DNA from: Synechococcus sp. PL34863bin_39
Lineage (GTDB): Bacteria > Cyanobacteriota > Cyanobacteriia > PCC-6307 > Cyanobiaceae
Assembly: GCA_011523155.1 (NCBI GenBank)
Contig: WTHL01000029.1
Location: 1-6,695 of the forward strand
Direction: 5' to 3'
Length of the DNA stretch: 6,695 nt
Within the stretch, counting starts at the first letter, position 1. Each line of letters starts with the position of its first letter. Shown piece after piece: positions 1 to 5,186 of this stretch. The notes below the pieces were generated by a model. The model was not told where the DNA came from. It was given only the letters and a program-made list of their open reading frames with translations, and searched no databases. The position numbers and the translations under genes are program-made.

Positions 1-554
1 ATCCTGTATCGGCGCGCGAGGTCGATGAAGATGTCGCTCATCACACGCCAGAACAGGCCAAGGGCGTAGATCGTGGTGAGCGAACGAATCGACTCGGGCG
101 CGAATGCCGGAAAGAAACGATTGATCAGGGCGATCAGGGGATCCCGCTTGGAACGCAGTTGAATCACCCGATCACAGGCATCGAGGAAAGGCTGGGAATC
201 GAAATAGGCATCCATCCCTCCGGTCGCATGCCAGAACATCGCCTTCTGGCAGTACTCGGCGTACTCGTAGTTGATCCTGTCCCCAGCGAGATGTCTCTTC
301 AGCCGCGCCAGCGAGAAACCCTCATGGAAGAAGCGCATCACCGGGAAGGGATTCAGCAGCTGGGTTTCTCCCTGATAGACGAGATTCCTGCTGTAGGCGT
401 CAAGCACAATCCCGTAGCTCTCGAGCACATTCACCACCTGCAGAAGATGGTCGGGCGTGTCGGCCAGCAGTGGCGTGTCAGCCAGCAACCTGCTCACCAG
501 TTCGTCGAAGTCGGGAAGCACGGCGGCGTTGGGGGCGGTCTGGGTTGCGGTCAT
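1..554 (-). CDS. chpX (cupB): CO2 hydration protein ChpX/CupB, 3' end cut by window edge
   Basis: This is the 5' part of a gene open to the window edge; 184 codons are visible. The product is the peripheral subunit of the specialised NDH-1 complex that hydrates CO2 to bicarbonate on the cytosolic side of the thylakoid, driven by electron flow (family knowledge). The identification comes from my translation: the middle holds HLAGDR (residues 88-93), then INYEYAEYCQKAMFWH (94-109) and GGMDAYFD, which I recognise as the core of CupA/CupB proteins. His88 and Arg93 have the same five-residue spacing as the His130/Arg135 zinc-site pair I recall from the CupA structure. The ATG at 554-552 overlaps the ndhD4 stop by one base (TGATG). 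A strong Shine-Dalgarno, GGAGGT (complement of 563-568), lies 8 bases upstream and fixes this start. Pairing with ndhD4/ndhF4 favours CupB (low-affinity, usually constitutive) over CupA. About half the protein is probably missing. Confidence 0.93.
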   Translation of the reverse strand, partial: MTATQTAPNAAVLPDFDELVSRLLADTPLLADTPDHLLQVVNVLESYGIVLDAYSRNLVYQGETQLLNPFPVMRFFHEGFSLARLKRHLAGDRINYEYAEYCQKAMFWHATGGMDAYFDSQPFLDACDRVIQLRSKRDPLIALINRFFPAFAPESIRSLTTIYALGLFWRVMSDIFIDLARRYR

Positions 555-2062
555 CAGGCTGCACCTCCACGGATCACGGCAAGGGCAAAATCACTAAGGC
601 CCGCTGTGGATGACTCACTGAGCCCGACCAGGAGATGGGGCACGAGGCCTAGAACAAGGATGCCGAGAGAGAGAAGGATGGCTGGCATCTGTTGATCCAG
701 TGGAACAGGAAGGAGAACACGTGGATTGGGATCGTCACCCGAAGCAATGGCCATACGACCGAAGAAGGCACGGTTCACAAGCAGAAGGAAATACACAGCC
801 GTCAGACCAGAGCCCACCATGCTGAACAGCGTGGCTGCAGGGAAGGGTTCGAGACTGCCTCGGAAGATCAAAAATTCCGAGATGAAGCCGGCCATTCCGG
901 GAATACCTGCACTGGCCATCACTCCGATGATCATGAGTGTTCCGCTGAGTGGAAGGCCGCGCTGAGGATTGAGAAGACCGCGCAGGATATTCAGATCACG
1001 GGTGCCGGTGCGTTCGTAGACAACACCAACGACCAGGAACAGAACCGCCGAAATCAGCCCGTGGCTGACCATCTGGAACAGGGCGCCCATGAGACCCAGC
1101 GGCGTTGCCGCCGCTGCGGCAAGCAACACATAACCCATGTGCCCAACGGAGCTGTAAGCGACCATCCGCTTCATGTCCGTCTGGGCGATGGCAGCGAGGG
1201 AGCCGTAGAGGACGGACACAGCAGCCCATCCAGCCAACCAGGGCGATGCGATCTGCCAGGCTTCTGGGAAGAGGCCAAGGCAGAAGCGCAGAAGACCGTA
1301 AGTGCCGAGCTTCAGCAGAACACCAGCCAGAAGAACGGAAACAGGCGTCGAGGCCTCGGTGTGGGCATCAGGGAGCCAGGTGTGAAAGGGGAAGAGAGGA
1401 ATCTTGATCCCGAACCCAATGAGCAGAGCACCCATCAGCAGCAGCTGGGTGGCGATGGGCATGGCACCTGGAAGAATCGGGTTGACATTGAAGTCAACGG
1501 TGCCCGTTGCCAGGGACAGTCCGAGAAAAGCTCCCAGGATCAAGACACCTGACACCGCCGTGACGATCAGGAACTTGGTGGAGGCGTAGGCACGGTTGGC
1601 TCCACCCCAGACCGCAATCAAAAGCCAGAGAGGGATCAGTTCCAGTTCGTAGAACAGGAAGAACAGCAGGAGGTTCTGGGAGAGGAAGGCACCGTTGACA
1701 GCGCCACTGATCACCAGGAGAAGGGCGAAGTAGATCCTTGGTCTGTTGGTGATGTTCCGGGATGCAAGGGCAGCCACAAGGCAAAGCACCCCGTTCATCA
1801 GCACCAAAGGCATGGACAGGCCATCCACAGCCAGCGCATAGTCCAGACCGATGCTGGGGAGCCAGCTGACCGATTCAACGAGCTGCAGTCCAGGATCCGC
1901 GGGATCGAAGGGGACAAGAGCCCAGAGGCTGGCAAGACACTGGAGCACCAACACACCAGCGGTGATCCGCCGGAGGAGGTCACTGGAGTGTGTCCCGGGA
2001 AGAACACTGAGGATCAGGGCGCCCAGGAACGGGATCAGAAGCAGGACAGTGAGCAACATCAT
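554..2062 (-). CDS. ndhD4: NDH-1 subunit NdhD4 (CO2-uptake NDH-1 complex)
   Basis: A 502-residue, highly hydrophobic protein of the ND4/NuoM/NdhD family; it is a proton-pumping, antiporter-like subunit of the membrane arm of NDH-1. The hydrophobic pattern fits about 14 transmembrane helices. Charged residues expected in the proton channel are present: Glu139 in the FFLFYELELIPLW helix, Lys220 before PLFPFHTWLPDAHTEAS, Lys251 in VLLKLGTYG, His334 in QMVSHGLISA and Glu396 in GFISEFLIF. By alignment from memory these match E. coli NuoM Glu144, Lys234, Lys265 and Glu407, so this subunit looks pump-competent. The start is one of two adjacent ATGs (2062-2057), 7 bases after the ndhF4 stop; I see no Shine-Dalgarno. 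The stop overlaps the chpX ATG by one base. Assignment to the D4 type, not D1/D2 (respiration and cyclic flow) or D3, rests mainly on the ndhF4 and chpX neighbours. Confidence 0.93.
   Translation of the reverse strand: MMLLTVLLLIPFLGALILSVLPGTHSSDLLRRITAGVLVLQCLASLWALVPFDPADPGLQLVESVSWLPSIGLDYALAVDGLSMPLVLMNGVLCLVAALASRNITNRPRIYFALLLVISGAVNGAFLSQNLLLFFLFYELELIPLWLLIAVWGGANRAYASTKFLIVTAVSGVLILGAFLGLSLATGTVDFNVNPILPGAMPIATQLLLMGALLIGFGIKIPLFPFHTWLPDAHTEASTPVSVLLAGVLLKLGTYGLLRFCLGLFPEAWQIASPWLAGWAAVSVLYGSLAAIAQTDMKRMVAYSSVGHMGYVLLAAAAATPLGLMGALFQMVSHGLISAVLFLVVGVVYERTGTRDLNILRGLLNPQRGLPLSGTLMIIGVMASAGIPGMAGFISEFLIFRGSLEPFPAATLFSMVGSGLTAVYFLLLVNRAFFGRMAIASGDDPNPRVLLPVPLDQQMPAILLSLGILVLGLVPHLLVGLSESSTAGLSDFALAVIRGGAA
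563..568 (-). promoter_or_regulatory. Strong ribosome binding site of chpX
   Basis: On the minus strand this reads GGAGGT, a near-perfect Shine-Dalgarno, ending 8 bases before the chpX ATG at 554-552. It lies inside the last codons of ndhD4. With csoS4A's AGGAGG it is one of only two clear Shine-Dalgarno sites seen here, so chpX probably initiates independently as well as by coupling to ndhD4 termination. Confidence 0.75.
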
Positions 2063-2069
2063 GGTCTGA

Positions 2070-3914
2070 TCAACGGAGAAGCCAGTTCACCGAGGTGAGG
2101 AACAGAAGAATGGCCGCGACAACGGTGAGCACATAGGTCTGACTTTTTCCGCTGATGCTGAGCTTGAGGCTGTCGGCACTGTCAAGCGAGAACCGGGCCA
2201 TGAAATGGAGCAGGCCATCCACCACGACACGGTCAAAGGCATAGGCAAGCCGTGAAAAGGCCCCGACGACATTGACGATGGTGAGTCGGTAGAAGCGCTC
2301 GGTGTAGAAATCAAAGGCGAGAAGGTCCTGGATCCAACGCACCAGAGGGTTGATCGAGCGGGACCAGGCTTTGCTGAGAGGGATCAGGGCACCCGCAAGC
2401 ACGCCTGCAACACCACTACCGACCACGAGGCCAGCAGCCCAGACGGGAAAGGCAAGAAGTCCATCAAGGGACTCCAGACGGATGAGGAAGATCGGTGTCA
2501 GCAGCACGATCACAGCCAGGGCAACCATGGGGGAGGCCATCTGCCAGTTGACTTCCGCAGATCGGCGGGTCTTCAGCAGCGGCTGACCGAGGAAGACATG
2601 ACGGAAGACCCGGACCAGGTTGAGTGCTGTCAAGGCATTGGTGAGCAGAAAAATGATCACCAGGCCTGCGGATCTGGAACCGATCAGCTCCACAGACTGA
2701 GCGAGGCAGAGAAAGCCGCCCAGGGGAAGAAGGCCGACAAGGCCGGCTGAACCGATCAGGAAGGAGGTTGTCGTCGCCGGCATCCGCCCCCCCAGACCAC
2801 CCAGTTCCGTGATGTCCTGACAGTTTGTGGATGCGATCACACCACCAACGCTCATGGAGAGCAGAGCCTTGGAGACGGCGTGGGAAAAGAGAATCAGCAG
2901 TGCCAGAACGGGCACCTGCAGGGCAATGGCGATGAAGACCAAGCCCAGGTAAGCCGTGGTTGAGTAAGAGAGTGTCCGCTTGATATCGACCTGGGCGATC
3001 GAGACGAGAGAGCCTCCGATCGCACTGATCGCGCCCACCACCTGCAGAACCACCAGGGTGACCGGAGCATGCTGCAGAAGCGGCATCACCTTGAGGAGCA
3101 CGATGGCTCCGCATGTGACGACGACGGAGTTCCGAAGAATGGATGCTGGATTCGGCCCCTCCATGGCCTCATCCAGCCAGAGGTGCATGGGGAACTGGGC
3201 GCACTTGCCCATCGGACCTGCAATCAGGCCAAGCCCGATGAGAGTTGTCGCCAGTGGGGAGAGTTTGTCCTGCGCCGCCCAGGCATAAAGATCATCGAAG
3301 CCCATCACGCCGGCATAGGCGGCGAGGGCCACCACGCCCATGAGCAGAAGAACATCACCAACGCGCTTGGTGAGAAAGGCATCCCGGGCGGCAGTGATGA
3401 CAAGGGGCTGGGCGTACCAGAACCCCACCAGGAGATAGGTGGAGAGGGTGAGCATCTCCAGAAGGAAGTAGCTCTGGAACAGGGTGTCGCTGAGAACGAC
3501 ACCCGACATCGCTCCTTCAAAGAAACCCAGTAGGGCAAAGAACCTGGCCAGGGCCCATTCCTTGTCGAGGTAGCCCAGTGAATACACCTGGGAAACCAGG
3601 CTGAGGCCTGTGATCAGCTCAAGAGCCGCAACGTTGGTCAGCGACAGACTGAAGCTGATGTCGAGCTGCAGGTCAGCGACCGTCAGCCAAGGGAAGTGAA
3701 GCGTGGCAGGGCCATCAGCAAGAACGTCGCGGAGCACGAGGCTGCCGTGGACGAACGCGAGAAGGGTCAGAAGGATATTGAGGTAGGCAGCCGGACGATG
3801 CGCGTCGCGACGGAACCACCCAGCCGCCCAAGGCAACGCGACCAGAACTCCGACGAACCCGTAGATCGGGATCAGCCAGGAGGTCTGAATGGGCAGAGAA
3901 AGGGCCGAGTTCAA
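2070..3914 (-). CDS. ndhF4: NDH-1 subunit NdhF4 (CO2-uptake NDH-1 complex)
   Basis: A 614-residue polytopic protein of the ND5/NuoL/NdhF family, the distal antiporter-like subunit that holds ChpX/CupB at the tip of the NDH-1 membrane arm. Visible landmarks are Glu153 in LLEMLTLSTYLLVGFWY, Lys237 in GPMGKCAQFPMHLWL, DEAMEGPNPASILRNS (248-263), and His345/Lys349 in FSHAVSKALL. A C-terminal amphipathic stretch (about 525-590) and a final helix (594-613) fit the family's lateral arm. ILRNS, where NdhF1 has LIHAA, and CLAQ (403-406), where ordinary NdhF has SKDE, mark the F3/F4 class. Tyr44 in RRDAHRPAAYLN may match the Tyr41 I recall near the zinc site in NdhF3. The start is uncertain: a TTG at 3914-3912 with no Shine-Dalgarno. 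The frame stays open upstream to a stop at 3965-3963 with no ATG or GTG, so TTG is the best available. The stop lies 7 bases before ndhD4. F4 over F3 is inferred from alpha-cyanobacterial context. Confidence 0.92.
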   Translation of the reverse strand: MNSALSLPIQTSWLIPIYGFVGVLVALPWAAGWFRRDAHRPAAYLNILLTLLAFVHGSLVLRDVLADGPATLHFPWLTVADLQLDISFSLSLTNVAALELITGLSLVSQVYSLGYLDKEWALARFFALLGFFEGAMSGVVLSDTLFQSYFLLEMLTLSTYLLVGFWYAQPLVITAARDAFLTKRVGDVLLLMGVVALAAYAGVMGFDDLYAWAAQDKLSPLATTLIGLGLIAGPMGKCAQFPMHLWLDEAMEGPNPASILRNSVVVTCGAIVLLKVMPLLQHAPVTLVVLQVVGAISAIGGSLVSIAQVDIKRTLSYSTTAYLGLVFIAIALQVPVLALLILFSHAVSKALLSMSVGGVIASTNCQDITELGGLGGRMPATTTSFLIGSAGLVGLLPLGGFLCLAQSVELIGSRSAGLVIIFLLTNALTALNLVRVFRHVFLGQPLLKTRRSAEVNWQMASPMVALAVIVLLTPIFLIRLESLDGLLAFPVWAAGLVVGSGVAGVLAGALIPLSKAWSRSINPLVRWIQDLLAFDFYTERFYRLTIVNVVGAFSRLAYAFDRVVVDGLLHFMARFSLDSADSLKLSISGKSQTYVLTVVAAILLFLTSVNWLLR

Positions 3915-3947
3915 AAGGATGAGGGAGTCTTGAGCAGCGGCTGACTG

Positions 3948-3988
3948 CGCTAACGGCGGAGTTTAGAAAGCAGCGATCGCTAACGACG
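3948..3988. repeat. Direct repeat CGCTAACGRCG, two copies 30 bp apart
   Basis: CGCTAACGGCG at 3948-3958 and CGCTAACGACG at 3978-3988 match at 10 of 11 positions. Their starts are exactly 30 bp apart, about three helical turns, so both copies face the same side of the DNA. They lie 34-76 bases upstream of the ndhF4 start. The arrangement could be a two-site operator, but the second copy also forms part of the hairpin and overlaps the HIP1 site. Chance is not excluded. Confidence 0.4.
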
Positions 3989-3995
3989 CGGCTTT
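3967..3995 (-). other. Imperfect hairpin after csoS1E: possible attenuator or mRNA processing/stability element
   Basis: In the minus-strand transcript AAAGCCGCG can pair with CGCTGCTTT (8 of 9 positions, one C-T mismatch) across an 11-base loop, 28 bases after the csoS1E stop. Flanking bases (TTA on one side, TAA on the other) could extend the stem through a small bulge. No run of U follows, so it does not look like a classical intrinsic terminator. Partial termination, an RNase stop or a 3'-end stabiliser for the shell-gene message are possible. The sequence can also fold within AGCGATCGCT. Confidence 0.4.
3973..3980. repeat. HIP1 octamer palindrome GCGATCGC
   Basis: This is a single copy of the cyanobacterial highly iterated palindrome GCGATCGC, inside the 10-bp perfect palindrome AGCGATCGCT (3972-3981). 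I found no other full HIP1 in the window, only one-off variants such as those near 3017 and 4266. HIP1 is abundant in many freshwater cyanobacteria and generally scarce in marine picocyanobacteria (general knowledge). Its function here is unknown. Confidence 0.7.
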
Positions 3996-4023
3996 AAGGA
4001 CGGCGTTCACAGAGGGTTGACGA

Positions 4024-4599
4024 TCAGAGGCGACGCAGGGCACCCGACGGCGCCAGGGCGGGTTCAACCTCCTGGTGAGGACGGGCGATGATGTGGGCGG
4101 CCACGAGGCCATCACCCACACGCTCACAGGCATCGGCACCGGCACGAACCGCTGCATTCACGGCACCGGTCTCACCGCGGACCATCACGGTGACGTATCC
4201 ACCACCGACAAACTCACGGCTGATGAGGGTGACCTCAGCGGCCTTGGTCATCGCATCGGCAGCCTCGATCGCGGGCACCACGCCGCGGGTTTCGATCATG
4301 CCGAGAGCGATCCCCTGAACAGGCGACTGAGGAGCTGGAACAGCCGCCATGGCTGAAGAACCTGCACCCTTGCCGGAGCCTGAACGGCCAACACCAGCAG
4401 ACGAGGATGACGAGGCTTTGGCGCCGCGGGAAGCAGGGGTGCGGCGGGTTGCGGTGGCTGCAGACGGTGTGGCCTTCGCCACAGGAGTGACATCCACAGT
4501 GGCCTTGGCGGCAGACGTTGGAGTGTTGGACGCTGTGGTGCCTGCAGCCTTGGCGCTGGTGGAGGCGGATGAGCGGCGACGGGGAGCAGGTGTGGCCAT
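4024..4599 (-). CDS. csoS1E: Carboxysome shell protein CsoS1E: BMC domain with long basic N-terminal tail
   Basis: A 191-residue protein. Residues 96-182 form a complete bacterial microcompartment (BMC-H) domain, very close to CsoS1: ALGMIETRG near its start, the pore loop FVGGGY (130-135), then VRGETGAVNAAVRAG and CERVGDGLVAAHIIA. Such domains form hexamers that tile the shell facets, and the pore passes small metabolites. Residues 1-93 are unlike CsoS1: almost all Ala, Ser, Thr, Pro and Gly, with 12 Arg/Lys and one acidic residue (Asp36), so probably disordered and strongly basic. It contains AKAT at 31-34 and 41-44. The ATG at 4599-4597 has no Shine-Dalgarno, but it lies 43 bases after csoS4B, and the tail ORF fills what would otherwise be a gap of about 290 bases. 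An in-frame ATG at 4350-4348 (Met84) would give a CsoS1-sized protein of 108 residues. The name follows the accessory shell gene known at this place in marine Synechococcus; the tail's role is unknown to me. Confidence 0.88.
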   Translation of the reverse strand: MATPAPRRRSSASTSAKAAGTTASNTPTSAAKATVDVTPVAKATPSAATATRRTPASRGAKASSSSSAGVGRSGSGKGAGSSAMAAVPAPQSPVQGIALGMIETRGVVPAIEAADAMTKAAEVTLISREFVGGGYVTVMVRGETGAVNAAVRAGADACERVGDGLVAAHIIARPHQEVEPALAPSGALRRL

Positions 4600-4642
4600 G
4601 GAAAGAAGGAGGGTGTCAGGACGGAAAGCGGGCGGGGATCAG

Positions 4643-4894
4643 CTATCCGTCCGGTGTCCAGTGGTCAATGATCCCGCCGATGGTGAGATCGGTGAGCACG
4701 GTGTTATCGGGGCAGGCATGGCGTGCAGCCGAACCGCTGGCTGTGAACACCCAGTTGCCTTCCCGGGCCCCGACAGGGTCGACGGCAACGAGCTTCTTGC
4801 CCTTGTTGTTCTTGAGAATGCGCAGGTGCATGTGATCCAGACCGGCAACGCGGTAGGTACAGACCAGTGTTCCCAGCACCTGCATGATCTCCAT
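4643..4894 (-). CDS. csoS4B: Carboxysome vertex protein CsoS4B (pentameric, BMC-P)
   Basis: An 83-residue member of the CcmL/EutN/CsoS4 family. These proteins form pentamers that cap the twelve vertices of the alpha-carboxysome and seal the shell against CO2 leakage. Family signatures are VCTYRVAGLDHMHLRIL near the N-terminus, LVAVDPVGAREGNWVF in the middle and the C-terminal strand LTIGGIIDHW (70-79). Length is normal and the protein ends soon after the last strand. The ATG at 4894-4892 shares one base with the csoS4A stop (TGATG), which predicts translational coupling. Met4 is an alternative start, but the MEIMQV beginning agrees with relatives I recall. It is a paralogue of csoS4A: the end of the shared domain is still similar at DNA level (4658-4690 against 4951-4983, 29 of 33 bases). 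Confidence 0.96.
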   Translation of the reverse strand: MEIMQVLGTLVCTYRVAGLDHMHLRILKNNKGKKLVAVDPVGAREGNWVFTASGSAARHACPDNTVLTDLTIGGIIDHWTPDG

Positions 4895-5184
4895 CAGCCC
4901 GCGGCACCCTTGGGAGCAGACGCAGTCGAGCCTTTGGGAGGATCGGGCTCCCAGTGGTCGATGATCCCGACGATGGTCAGGTCACTGGGATAGGACTTGC
5001 TGCCGGCGGCCTCGCGGGCAGCGGAGCTGCTCACACAGATCACCCAGTCACCGGGCTTGGCACCGACGGCGTCGACGGCGACCTTCTTGGTGCTCCCGTC
5101 GAGGACGACCTGGAGATGTTTGTGCTCGAAATCGGGGATCCGATTGGTGGAGACGAGCGGCTTGACGACCTTGACGATCAGCAT
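4894..5184 (-). CDS. csoS4A: Carboxysome vertex protein CsoS4A (pentameric, BMC-P)
   Basis: A 96-residue CcmL/EutN/CsoS4-family protein and partner of CsoS4B at the carboxysome vertices. Visible signatures are the N-terminal strand MLIVKVVKPLVST, VAVDAVGAKPGDWVICVSSSAAR (35-57) and the closing strand DLTIVGIIDHW (68-78). Beyond the usual end it carries a tail of about 18 residues, rich in Pro, Gly, Ser, Ala and Lys (79-96), that CsoS4B lacks. The tail is probably disordered and could face neighbouring shell or cargo proteins (inference). The ATG at 5184-5182 follows the csoSCA stop by 2 bases and has a strong AGGAGG ribosome binding site (complement of 5195-5200) 10 bases upstream, inside the end of csoSCA. 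The stop overlaps the csoS4B start by one base. Confidence 0.96.
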   Translation of the reverse strand: MLIVKVVKPLVSTNRIPDFEHKHLQVVLDGSTKKVAVDAVGAKPGDWVICVSSSAAREAAGSKSYPSDLTIVGIIDHWEPDPPKGSTASAPKGAAG

Positions 5185-5186
5185 GA

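Larger units (their letters stand above)
3915..4023 (-). other. Intercistronic gap between csoS1E and ndhF4
   Basis: This is the longest non-coding stretch in the window (109 bases) and separates the carboxysome genes from the CO2-uptake genes. It holds an imperfect stem-loop (3967-3995), a HIP1 octamer within a 10-bp palindrome (3972-3981) and two copies of CGCTAACGRCG spaced 30 bases apart. I could not find a convincing -35/-10 pair for ndhF4 on the minus strand. The stretch immediately before the ndhF4 TTG is pyrimidine-rich, with no ribosome binding site. Confidence 0.7.

Noticed and set aside
159..695. Plus-strand open frame of 178 codons opposite chpX and the end of ndhD4
   Set aside because: The minus strand here encodes the recognisable CupB core motif with a strong ribosome binding site; the plus frame has neither.
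692..1552. Plus-strand open frame of 286 codons opposite ndhD4
   Set aside because: Its composition is a shadow of the hydrophobic minus-strand gene (many Gln, His, Arg, Glu), with no recognisable domain or ribosome binding site. The minus frame encodes an unmistakable NdhD.
3967..3995. Classical Rho-independent terminator after csoS1E
   Set aside because: The stem is imperfect and no U-run follows, so only a weaker hairpin role was kept.
4469..4506. Repeat of GTGGCCTT at 30-base spacing
   Set aside because: It encodes the AKAT motif repeated ten residues apart in the low-complexity tail of CsoS1E and is explained at protein level.
4658..4983. Two 33-bp near-identical segments (4658-4690 and 4951-4983)
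   Set aside because: They encode the same conserved strand of the paralogues CsoS4B and CsoS4A, so this is gene-duplication homology, not a mobile or regulatory repeat.
4349..4993. Plus-strand open frame of 214 codons across csoS1E, csoS4B and csoS4A
   Set aside because: It crosses three real genes and two junctions in antisense; the Ala/Val/Asp-rich translation is a GC artefact.
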